From positions 1-6,356 of the forward strand of contig JACRGW010000100.1 in assembly GCA_016212195.1 (NCBI GenBank): 6,356 bases of DNA, given 5' to 3'. The translations under genes were made by a program, and so were the position numbers. The notes below the pieces were generated by a model. That model was not told the origin of the DNA and searched no databases. It saw only the letters and a list, made by a program, of their open reading frames with translations. Origin of the DNA: Nitrospirota bacterium (GTDB lineage Bacteria > Nitrospirota > Thermodesulfovibrionia > JACRGW01). Shown piece after piece: positions 1 to 5,781 of this stretch. Numbering within the stretch: the stretch's first letter is position 1; each line of letters starts with the position of its first letter.

Positions 1-72
1 AATCTCATTCGTGAAAGAAAAACTCATCAAATTTCATCCATTATGCAAACCGGTAAAAGAGAAGGGATGTAA
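1..72 (+). CDS. pilT: PilT-like type IV pilus retraction ATPase, C-terminal part, ended by in-frame TAA
   Basis: This is the 3' end of a gene that starts before the window. Frame 1 reads NLIRERKTHQISSIMQTGKR, then EGM and a TAA stop at 70-72. The LIRE-x-KTHQI-x-S-x-x-QTG-x-x-x-GM pattern is typical of the PilT C-terminal region, downstream of the Walker B and His boxes. PilT is the hexameric cytoplasmic ATPase that powers pilus retraction. PilT proteins normally continue after GM with a Gln and a segment like TLDQ. Here TAA sits exactly where a CAA Gln codon would be expected, and the same frame continues with a PilT-like tail to 186. As read, the protein lacks about its last 38 residues. Family assignment is fairly sure. 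Whether the stop is a real mutation or a sequencing error cannot be settled here. Confidence 0.72.
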   Translation, partial: NLIRERKTHQISSIMQTGKREGM

Positions 73-186
73 ACATTAGATCAATCATTAGAGGCGTTGG
101 TTATGCAAGGAAAGATAACGAAACAAGAAGCCGCTAAAAGAGCGATTAATAAGAATGTATTTAAGGAGTATGAATATGGCAGGTAG
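73..186 (+). pseudogene. pilT: Orphaned C-terminal tail of pilT, in frame after a premature stop
   Basis: Directly after the TAA at 70-72, the same frame continues for 37 codons (TLDQSLEALVMQGKITK, then QEAAKRAINKN and VFKEYEYGR) to a TAG at 184-186. The piece matches the usual PilT ending: a TLDQ/TMDQ motif, a leucine-rich helix, a basic xGxI/LxxxxA helix, then a loop toward the terminus. No frameshift is needed to join it to the upstream part; only one base (CAA to TAA) separates it from an intact gene. An independent short protein could start at the ATG at 109, but no ribosome binding site is evident. I read this as the severed tail of pilT, or as coding sequence if the stop is an error. 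Confidence 0.6.
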
Positions 187-197
187 TAGGAAATTAT

Positions 198-205
198 AAG
201 GAGGG
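198..205 (+). promoter_or_regulatory. Strong ribosome binding site of the first receiver gene
   Basis: AAGGAGGG lies 8 nt before the ATG at 214, a near-perfect anti-16S match. It fixes this start and implies efficient translation independent of pilT. Confidence 0.85.
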
Positions 206-213
206 ATATGTAA

Positions 214-579
214 ATGTCTAAGAAAATTCTCATGGCTGATGATGATGTGGTTATTCTCAAGGTAGGGAAATTTAATCTGGAAAAAGCAGGTTATGAGGTC
301 ATTACTGCGGTTAATGGTGAAGATGCGGTTGAGACTGCAAGAAGAGAAGGACCAGATTTGATTATATTGGATGTTATGATGCCTGTGATGGATGGATATA
401 CTGCCTTGTTAAATCTAAGGGGATACGAAGAGACTAAGGATATTCCGGTTATCATCCTTACTGCCCAGGAGGGAGGGGTGTATAAACAAATAAGCGTGGA
501 CATGGGAGCAGTGGAACATCTAAACAAGCCATTCAATCCTAATGATCTGGTAGAGAAGGTAGCTACTCTGTTGGGGTAA
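214..579 (+). CDS. CheY-like single-domain response regulator
   Basis: A 121-residue stand-alone receiver with no output domain. The canonical phosphorylation site is complete: acidic pocket D9-D10-D11, phosphoacceptor D53 in the ILDVMMP strand-loop, switch Thr T83 after VIIL, and K105 in the LNKPF cis-proline loop. The ATG at 214 is preceded by AAGGAGGG (198-205) at 8-nt spacing, and the gene begins 27 nt after the pilT tail. Its first 62 residues are about 65% identical by my count (40/62) to the receiver of the next gene, so the two look like a tandem duplication. Such proteins act by docking to a target or passing phosphate along a relay. Next to pilT, a PilG/PilH-like role in pilus motor control is plausible but inferred. 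Confidence 0.93.
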   Translation: MSKKILMADDDVVILKVGKFNLEKAGYEVITAVNGEDAVETARREGPDLIILDVMMPVMDGYTALLNLRGYEETKDIPVIILTAQEGGVYKQISVDMGAVEHLNKPFNPNDLVEKVATLLG

Positions 580-601
580 GGAGTCAGGGGGAGAAAATCA
601 A

Positions 602-662
602 GGTAATCGGTTATCGGTAAAAAAACATCTCACTGATCACCGATTACCGATCACCGATTACC
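602..662. repeat. Long imperfect inverted repeat (hairpin) between two receiver genes
   Basis: The left arm GGTAATCGGTTATCGGTAA (602-620) is the reverse complement of 644-662 with one mismatch in 19, leaving a 23-nt loop. The right half contains an exact tandem duplication of GATCACCGATTACC (635-648 and 649-662), so alternative foldings are possible. GGGGG at 587-591 and CCCCC at 666-670 could extend the stem with an asymmetric bulge. No T-run follows either arm, so it is not a canonical intrinsic terminator. It occupies most of the 116-nt gap between the genes at 214 and 696 and is probably a dispersed intergenic repeat. Effects on mRNA stability or partial termination are possible. Confidence 0.85.
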
Positions 663-695
663 CGACCCCCGAATGCTTACGAGGAGTAATTAAAA

Positions 696-1625
696 ATGGC
701 TCAAAAAATTCTTATTGTCGATGATGATCAGACAATTTTGAAGGTAGAAGAGTATAATCTGAGGAAGGCAGGGTATGAGGTGATTACTGCCGGCAATGGG
801 GAAGAGGCGATAAAAAAGGTTCAGGAAGAAAAACCTGATCTGGTCATCCTGGATGTGAGGATGCCGTTGATGGATGGATATGAGGTTTGTCAACGGATTA
901 GAGAAAACCGAATTAAGAGTCATATCCCTGTTCTAATGTTGAGTGTCAAAAAGGAGACAGAAGATAAGGTCAAGGGGCTGAAGACAGGAGCGGATGATTA
1001 TATTGTTAAGCCATTCGATCCTCAAGAGTTACTGGCAAGGGTAGAGGTAAATCTGCGCCGCTCTATGGATGATATACAGTCCAATCCATTAACTAATCTA
1101 CCAGGAAATATCTCTATTATGAACAAGACCGAAGAACAGATAAAAGAGGGGAGATATTTCAGCGTGCTCTACCTTGATCTGGATAACTTCAAGGCTTTTA
1201 ATGATACCTACGGCTATGAACGGGGAGATACTGTCATTAAACTGACTGCCGATACTATTATCCGGGCAGTAGAAAAGTTGGGCAATCCGGATGACTTTAT
1301 CGGACATATCGGGGGTGATGACTTCATCGTTCTGACTACACCAGACAGGGTTGATACTATCTGTCAACAGATCATCGCCGAATTTGACAATTCTATCCCT
1401 GATTTCTATGACGAGAAGGATCAGAAGGCAGGTTATCTTCTCTGTCAGGACAGGAAAGGTCAGATCCAGAAGTTTCCTCTTATCTCCATCTCGATTGCTT
1501 GTGTGGGTAATGAGCAGAAGAGGTTCTCCCATTCAGGCGAGTTAAGTGCAGTGGCATCTGAGGTAAAGAAATATGCCAAGTCTATAGCTGGTAGTAATTA
1601 TGTTAAGGATAAGAGAAAAAAATGA
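696..1625 (+). CDS. Response regulator with receiver and degenerate GGDEF-like domain
   Basis: 309 residues, two domains. Residues 1-120 are a receiver with D10/D11, phosphoacceptor D53, S83 and K105 (VKPFDP). Residues about 128-305 resemble a GGDEF domain: NPLTNLPGN in place of the usual DPLTGLPNR, the metal/substrate segment LDLDNFKAFND (D161, N169, D170), and the signature HIGGDDF (G206-F210). Active diguanylate cyclases normally have GG[D/E]EF, so the fourth position is Glu to Asp here. At the inhibitory RxxD site, nine residues before the signature, N replaces R (NPDD). Cyclic di-GMP synthesis is therefore uncertain; the domain may bind nucleotide or act as a scaffold. The ATG at 696 follows GAGGAG (681-686) at 9-nt spacing. 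The stop overlaps the next start (ATGA), coupling it to the histidine kinase. The cytoplasmic location is inferred from the absence of membrane segments. Confidence 0.9.
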   Translation: MAQKILIVDDDQTILKVEEYNLRKAGYEVITAGNGEEAIKKVQEEKPDLVILDVRMPLMDGYEVCQRIRENRIKSHIPVLMLSVKKETEDKVKGLKTGADDYIVKPFDPQELLARVEVNLRRSMDDIQSNPLTNLPGNISIMNKTEEQIKEGRYFSVLYLDLDNFKAFNDTYGYERGDTVIKLTADTIIRAVEKLGNPDDFIGHIGGDDFIVLTTPDRVDTICQQIIAEFDNSIPDFYDEKDQKAGYLLCQDRKGQIQKFPLISISIACVGNEQKRFSHSGELSAVASEVKKYAKSIAGSNYVKDKRKK

Positions 1626-3016
1626 GGGAATTCAAGCAGTTAATTGAGGCAATAAGGTCTGTTAAAGAGGGCAAATTTGAGCCGATCAGACTCCCGTCCA
1701 ATGACCGGAATACAGAGTGGGTGGAAGCAGTCAACGAGATGCTGTCCATGGTGGACCAAAGGCTGAAGGAGGCAGAGACAAGGTCGGATGAGCAGGTCTT
1801 CACCCTCTACACCCTGAATTATGCAGCTAAGATCATCGGCTCTACTTTGAACTTAAAGGAGCTCTTAGATATCGCCCTGGAGACATTCATCGACATAGGA
1901 AAGGTTCGGGGAGGCTCAATAGAATTACTTGACCGGCAAGGCAGATTAAAGACTAAGGTAAAGGAAAATATCCCGGAAATAGACAGGAAGCTAATCAAAG
2001 GGGTGATCCGTGAGAGTGAGCCTTATGCCGGAAAGATAAAAGGAAAGTCCCTTCTCTGTCTGCCTCTGATGGGAAAGGAAAAGCCAATTGGGGTAGTAAG
2101 CCTTTATGATGGGGTGGATAAACAAGAATTCAGCCATGAGGATGTCAATATTATTTCCACCCTGACTACCCAGGTTGGGGTGAGTATAGAAAACGCCCAA
2201 TTATATGAGGAATTAGATAGATGGAATAAACAGTTGGAACGAAAGGTGGCTGATCGAACCAAAGAATTAAAAGAGGCCAACGAAGAGCTGAAAAAACTGG
2301 ATAAAGCCAAGTCTGATTTTCTCTCCATGGTCTCTCATGAGCTAAGAACACCACTTACCTCGATTAAGGCATTTACAGAGATGTTATTAAAGAATCCTGA
2401 CCGGGAGGTAGGTACCAGGATAAAGTATCTTGGGATAATGCAAGGGGAGTGTAATCGACTGACCCGACTGATCAATAATGTCCTTGACCTTTCTAAGATA
2501 GAGGCAGGTAAGGTAGAATGGAACATCCGGCCAATTTCAATTACAGAGGTGGTTAATATCTCTTTGACCTCTACCCATAAGGTAATAGAGGATAAAGGAA
2601 TTGAGGCAGTAGCCCTGATAGAGGATGGTCTGCCCTCTGTCTTAGCTGACAAGGATAGATTGATTCAGGTGATAATCAATTTAGTGGGCAATGCAGTTAA
2701 ATTCACCGAAAAAGGAGGAAGGATAGAGGTCAGGGTCAAAAAGAATCTCAGACCGGCTGAATGTATCCATGTCAGTGTCAGTGATACAGGCATTGGCATA
2801 AGAAAGAAGGATCTCGGTAAGGTCTTTCAAAGATTTAAGCAGGTAGGCAATGGCATGACTGATCGACCGGAGGGAACAGGTCTTGGCTTGAGTATCTCTC
2901 GGGAGATCATTGAACACCACAAGGGCAGGATATGGGTGGAAAGCAAACTGAAAAAGGGAACTACATTTCATTTTACCCTGCCGATAGGGGGAGAGGAAGT
3001 GTGTTGGAAAGGCTGA
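1622..3016 (+). CDS. Soluble sensor histidine kinase (HAMP-like, GAF, HisKA, HATPase_c)
   Basis: 464 residues, no hydrophobic segment long enough to span a membrane, so cytoplasmic. Residues about 3-55 look like a HAMP unit (helix, EGKFEPIRLP connector, second helix with the AVNEMLSMVDQRL pattern). Residues 60-195 are a GAF-type sensory domain, followed by a charged coiled coil (about 195-230). HisKA has SHELRTP with phosphoacceptor H239. The ATPase domain has the N box N353-x3-N357, G1 box DTGIG (388-392), F box FQRF (402-405) and G2 box GTGLGL (418-423). All catalytic boxes are intact. It would phosphorylate the co-encoded receivers; which one is not shown. Translation starts at the ATG inside the ATGA overlap with the preceding gene, with only a weak AAGGA 12 nt upstream, so coupling is likely. 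The final Gly codon and the TGA lie inside a heptamer repeat array. Confidence 0.95.
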   Translation: MREFKQLIEAIRSVKEGKFEPIRLPSNDRNTEWVEAVNEMLSMVDQRLKEAETRSDEQVFTLYTLNYAAKIIGSTLNLKELLDIALETFIDIGKVRGGSIELLDRQGRLKTKVKENIPEIDRKLIKGVIRESEPYAGKIKGKSLLCLPLMGKEKPIGVVSLYDGVDKQEFSHEDVNIISTLTTQVGVSIENAQLYEELDRWNKQLERKVADRTKELKEANEELKKLDKAKSDFLSMVSHELRTPLTSIKAFTEMLLKNPDREVGTRIKYLGIMQGECNRLTRLINNVLDLSKIEAGKVEWNIRPISITEVVNISLTSTHKVIEDKGIEAVALIEDGLPSVLADKDRLIQVIINLVGNAVKFTEKGGRIEVRVKKNLRPAECIHVSVSDTGIGIRKKDLGKVFQRFKQVGNGMTDRPEGTGLGLSISREIIEHHKGRIWVESKLKKGTTFHFTLPIGGEEVCWKG

Positions 3017-3091
3017 AGGGTGAAGGCTGAAGGCTGGAAGAAGGAGATTATTAGTCGTTCTTCCTCAACTCTTTCCTTCAGCCTTCAGCCT
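3010..3091. repeat. Heptamer array forming an inverted repeat at the kinase 3' end
   Basis: Four tandem GGCTGAA-type heptamers run from 3011 to 3038 (ggctgaa, gggtgaa, ggctgaa, ggctgga). Two copies of the complement TTCAGCC stand at 3077-3083 and 3084-3090. AGGCTGAAGGGTGAAGG (3010-3026) pairs with 3075-3091 at 16 of 17 bases. In a shifted register, AGGCTGAAGGCTG (3024-3036) pairs perfectly with 3079-3091. The histidine kinase stop TGA (3014-3016) is inside the first heptamer. No T-run follows, so it is not a standard terminator. It fills nearly the whole gap before the receiver at 3112. Confidence 0.82.
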
Positions 3092-3111
3092 AAATACGAG
3101 GAGGTGAAGAA

Positions 3112-3501
3112 ATGGAAGGAAGGATCTTGGTAGCTGATGACGATACAAGTATCAGAATGGCTTTGAGTGAGGCATTAGAGGATGAGGGCTATGAGGTGAT
3201 TGCGGTTGGATCAGGCAAACAGGCTCTGCAGGAAATCTTGTCTAAGGATCTGGATTTGATACTCTTAGACATAAAGATGCCTGATATGCCTGGTACAGAG
3301 GTTCTTAAGAAATTAAGGGCAAAAAGTAAAACCCTGCCGGTAATAATGCTGACCGCATTTTCAGGCATGGAAAAGGATGTGGAGATCCAATTAGGGAAGA
3401 TCTCTGCCTTTATCAGCAAGCCCTTTGATATTGAGGATGTTTTGAATACGGTCAGTAGAATCCTTGAAGAAAATGCTCAGGATGGAACTAAAGATGAATA
3501 A
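3112..3501 (+). CDS. Single-domain response regulator (Spo0F/CheY type)
   Basis: 129 residues, receiver only. D9-D10-D11 form the acidic pocket, D53 is the phosphoacceptor (LLDIKMP), T81 the switch residue after VIML, and K103 lies in SKPFD. The last 15 or so residues are a charged tail beyond the receiver fold (EENAQDGTKDE). The start is well supported by GAGGAGG (3098-3104) 7 nt before the ATG. It follows the histidine kinase by 95 nt across a repeat and its 3' end overlaps the PilB-type ATPase gene, so it is probably co-transcribed and translationally coupled with it. It may be the direct phosphate acceptor of the kinase, or an intermediate shared with the REC-GGDDF protein; this is inference from position only. 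Confidence 0.93.
   Translation: MEGRILVADDDTSIRMALSEALEDEGYEVIAVGSGKQALQEILSKDLDLILLDIKMPDMPGTEVLKKLRAKSKTLPVIMLTAFSGMEKDVEIQLGKISAFISKPFDIEDVLNTVSRILEENAQDGTKDE
3479..3482 (+). promoter_or_regulatory. Weak ribosome binding site used to choose the PilB-type start
   Basis: AGGA ends 11 nt before the ATG at 3494. The site is inside the upstream receiver gene and is the best match near any of the candidate starts (TTG 3464, ATG 3473, ATG 3482, ATG 3494). Confidence 0.4.
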
Positions 3502-5149
3502 GCAGGAAGAATTGGAGCAGATGCTGATTGAGGATGGACTCATTAACCCTGATCAGTTAGAAAAGGCCAGGAAAGAAAGGAAACAGGGCAAGGAGTCATT
3601 AACGAGAGCCCTGGTCTCTATGGGACTGGTGGACGAAGATAAGATGATAAAGTTTTTAATCTCCAGATTAGATCTGAAGATGGTCAATCTGTCCAAGATA
3701 GTGGGGATTGACTCAAAAGTAATTGAGACTATTCCTGAAGAGATGGCCAAGGCTCACCTTATCTTTCCTGTGTCTGAAAGGAGAAATTTCCTTACCCTGG
3801 CCATGGTCGATCCCTTAAATACTTTAGTCATAGAAAAGGTAACTGCTATGGGCTATCAAGTCCAGCCTGTCCTTGCTTGTGAGGAAGAAATTAAAAATGC
3901 TATTCGTAAGCATTATGGAGAGGGTGGAATTGTAGAGAATATTTTAAGGGAAGACAGGTCGAAAGACAAGGAAGAGGAGTCATTCGAATTAAAGATTGAA
4001 GGGGAAGAGTCGCCAACTATTAATTTAGTCAATCACTTCTTAATCGAAGCAATCAGTGCCGGCGCCTCTGACATCCATATCGAACCCTATGAACAGGATA
4101 TCTGGGTTCGTTTTCGAATTGATGGAGTCCTTCATAAAATCTCCTCAGTGAGCAGGCATCTCCATAGGGCAATTGTTTCACGGATCAAGATTATGTCAGG
4201 CATAAATATTGCTGAACAACGGCTGCCTCAGGATGGACGAGCCAGGGTGAAGATAGAAAATCAGGAGATAGACTTGCGGGTTTCTATGACACCAACTATC
4301 TTTGGAGAGAATGTGGTGATGAGGATTCTGGACACCAGAGGCTTATGCCTGGATCTTGAGCGTTTATTTGAGCCGGAAATCCTCTCTGTCTATGGCGAGT
4401 ATATTCGCAAGTCCCAGGGATTCATCTTGATCAGTGGTCCTACAGGGAGTGGCAAGACGACTACACTTTATTCTACTTTAACTGCTATCCGTTCAGTAGA
4501 AAAGAGTATAATGACGGTTGAGGATCCGGTAGAGTATGTTTTGACAGGAATAAATCAACAGCAGGTTCGCCCGGAAATTGGTTTGGATTTTTCTCTTGGA
4601 CTGAGATCTTTTTTGCGACAGGATCCGGATATTATCATGGTAGGCGAGATACGGGATAGGGAAACAGCCGAGGTAGCTGTAACTGCAGCCTTAACCGGAC
4701 ATTTAGTCTTCTCTACCATCCATACTACCAGATCTTCAGAGATAATTACGAGACTACTTAATATGGGTGTAGAGCCATTCTTGATTACCTCTACTCTGAT
4801 TATGGGTGTTGCCCAGAGGCTGGCCCGGACTATCTGCCCAAGGTGTAAGGATTCCTATCATGCAAGTCCAGAGATAGCTGACAATCTGGGGATAGAAGAG
4901 GGAACCCTCTTATATCGTGGTAAAGGTTGTAAATACTGCAATCAGATTGGCTATCGGGGCAGGACAGGGATATATGAAGTGATGACTATAAATCATACTA
5001 TTCAGGACATGATTATTAACCGTGAACCCGGACATATAATTGAAGAAGCAGCTCGGGAGAATGGAATGATCACCTTAAAAGAGGCGGCTGTAAAGAAGGT
5101 ATTAGCCGGTACAACTACGGTAGAGGAGTTATATAGGGTAACATCGTAA
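3494..5149 (+). CDS. pilB: Type IV pilus assembly / type II secretion ATPase (PilB/GspE family)
   Basis: 551 residues from the chosen ATG. Residues 5-140 are an N-terminal MshEN/GspE-N domain, followed by a charged linker and the T2SSE ATPase core. Visible motifs are Walker A GPTGSGKT (315-322, K321), Asp box TVEDPVEY (D344), Walker B DPDIIMVGEIRD with catalytic E385, His box with H403 and H410, and four zinc-type cysteines C448, C451, C479 and C482. This is the hexameric cytoplasmic motor that extends the pilus (or drives secretion). PilB is preferred because a pilT gene is nearby, but GspE cannot be excluded. The cyclic di-GMP motif positions of MshEN (RLG, Gln) are replaced in both copies. 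The start is uncertain: ATG 3494 has AGGA at 11 nt and the shortest overlap (8 bp) with the receiver. In-frame ATG 3482, ATG 3473 and TTG 3464 would add 4, 7 or 10 residues. Confidence 0.93.
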   Translation: MNKQEELEQMLIEDGLINPDQLEKARKERKQGKESLTRALVSMGLVDEDKMIKFLISRLDLKMVNLSKIVGIDSKVIETIPEEMAKAHLIFPVSERRNFLTLAMVDPLNTLVIEKVTAMGYQVQPVLACEEEIKNAIRKHYGEGGIVENILREDRSKDKEEESFELKIEGEESPTINLVNHFLIEAISAGASDIHIEPYEQDIWVRFRIDGVLHKISSVSRHLHRAIVSRIKIMSGINIAEQRLPQDGRARVKIENQEIDLRVSMTPTIFGENVVMRILDTRGLCLDLERLFEPEILSVYGEYIRKSQGFILISGPTGSGKTTTLYSTLTAIRSVEKSIMTVEDPVEYVLTGINQQQVRPEIGLDFSLGLRSFLRQDPDIIMVGEIRDRETAEVAVTAALTGHLVFSTIHTTRSSEIITRLLNMGVEPFLITSTLIMGVAQRLARTICPRCKDSYHASPEIADNLGIEEGTLLYRGKGCKYCNQIGYRGRTGIYEVMTINHTIQDMIINREPGHIIEEAARENGMITLKEAAVKKVLAGTTTVEELYRVTS

Positions 5150-5154
5150 TTATT

Positions 5155-5303
5155 GTAGCACAGACATTCCTGTCTGTGATTCTTCTGGACAAAGGACTGA
5201 ATCACAGACAAGAATGTCTGTGCTACTAAAAGGACTGAATCACAGACAAGAATGTCTGTGCTACTAAAAGGACTGAATCACAGACAAGAATGTCTGTGCT
5301 ACT
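5155..5303. repeat. Cluster of four GTAG-headed palindromes (REP/BIME-like)
   Basis: One element reads forward from 5155: GTAG, then CACAGACA (5159-5166), TTCC loop, TGTCTGTG (5171-5178). Three further copies are in the opposite orientation with a 38-bp period (5190-5227, 5228-5265, 5266-5303). Each has CACAGACA-AGAA-TGTCTGTG (hairpins at 5203-5222, 5241-5260 and 5279-5298) followed by CTAC, the complement of GTAG. The forward arm 5155-5182 is the reverse complement of 5199-5226 at 27 of 28 bases, so large cruciform pairings are also possible. A GTAG head followed by a palindrome, grouped in opposing orientations, is the description of REP elements in BIMEs mobilised by RAYT (TnpA-REP) transposases. 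No T-run follows the hairpins. Confidence 0.85.
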
Positions 5304-5305
5304 AT

Positions 5306-5310
5306 AGGGG
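5306..5310 (+). promoter_or_regulatory. Ribosome binding site of the anti-sigma-type kinase gene
   Basis: AGGGG stands 6 nt before ATG 5317 and only 3 nt before GTG 5314, which favours the ATG. It begins 2 nt after the last REP-like unit, whose hairpin (5279-5298) could affect ribosome access. Confidence 0.55.
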
Positions 5311-5316
5311 TGTGTG

Positions 5317-5781
5317 ATGCATAAACCAGAACATCCTGAGGTGTTTGAGCTTACAGTAACTAATCAGTTGGATAATTTTCCTGCAATAACTGATTTTATT
5401 ATAAAGACAGCCAGACAGCTCAATCTGGATAAAAACAAAATATTCGATATCCAGACTGCGGTTGAAGAAGCATGTGAAAACATAATTGAACATGCCTACC
5501 CAAAGGATGAAAAGGGAACAATCGATTTCCACTGTGAGATGAAGGATGATGAGTTTATAGTTAAGATTAGAGATCACGGGAGACCATTTAATCCTGATTC
5601 TGTACAATCACCTGATTTAGAGGCTGCCTTAGAGGAGCGAGCCATAGGAGGATTAGGCATTCATTTTATGAAAAGTTTGATGGATGAGGTCAACTACAGC
5701 TTTGATTTTGAAAAGGGGAATGAATTGGTAATGAAGAAGTATATAGGAAAAGGAGGAAGTTATGGAGATGCACATCAATGA
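5317..5781 (+). CDS. Anti-sigma-type serine kinase, SpoIIAB/RsbW-like (HATPase_c_2)
   Basis: 154 residues from ATG 5317. The GHKL fold is recognisable: the N box VEEACENIIEHAY has the Glu-Glu pair E50-E51 and the Mg-binding Asn N55, the G1 box is DHGRPFNP (D86, G88), and the G2 region is IGGLGIHFMK (G111-G114). There is no transmembrane segment or fused output domain. Family members bind and inhibit a sigma factor or another target and phosphorylate a STAS antagonist on serine, the partner switch. The antagonist gene overlaps the 3' end here by 20 bp, which strongly supports this role. No sigma factor or PP2C phosphatase lies in the window, so the target is unknown. A GTG at 5314 would add one Met but is too close to the AGGGG site. 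The order kinase then antagonist is the reverse of the Bacillus spoIIA and rsb operons. Confidence 0.88.
   Translation: MHKPEHPEVFELTVTNQLDNFPAITDFIIKTARQLNLDKNKIFDIQTAVEEACENIIEHAYPKDEKGTIDFHCEMKDDEFIVKIRDHGRPFNPDSVQSPDLEAALEERAIGGLGIHFMKSLMDEVNYSFDFEKGNELVMKKYIGKGGSYGDAHQ
5751..5756 (+). promoter_or_regulatory. Ribosome binding site of the STAS antagonist inside the kinase gene
   Basis: AGGAGG lies 5 nt before ATG 5762 and 11 nt before the in-frame ATG 5768. It is internal to the kinase coding sequence, consistent with translational coupling of the pair. Confidence 0.7.

Noticed and set aside
70..72. TAA recoded as Gln (alternative genetic code or read-through)
   Set aside because: TAA serves as a normal stop in other genes here (for example at 577-579 and 5147-5149), and no other gene contains in-frame TAA or TAG.
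602..662. Rho-independent terminator after the first receiver gene
   Set aside because: The stem is long but the loop is 23 nt and no T-run follows either arm on either strand.
1098..1532. Minus-strand open frame of 144 codons inside the GGDDF-domain gene
   Set aside because: It is the antisense shadow of a clearly conserved gene, with no ribosome site or family resemblance.
3464..3493. Upstream starts of the PilB-type gene (TTG 3464, ATG 3473, ATG 3482)
   Set aside because: They increase overlap with the receiver gene and have no better ribosome site. MshEN homology begins shortly after ATG 3494. Not fully excluded.
5190..5303. Possible CRISPR array (three 38-bp identical repeats)
   Set aside because: The repeats abut directly with no unique spacers, and an inverted copy lies upstream. 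REP-like palindromes fit better.
5314..5316. GTG start for the anti-sigma-type kinase
   Set aside because: It is only 3 nt from AGGGG, while the adjacent ATG at 5317 has normal spacing.
5302..5607. Minus-strand open frame of 101 codons over the kinase gene
   Set aside because: It lies opposite conserved N-box coding sequence and shows no recognisable domain.
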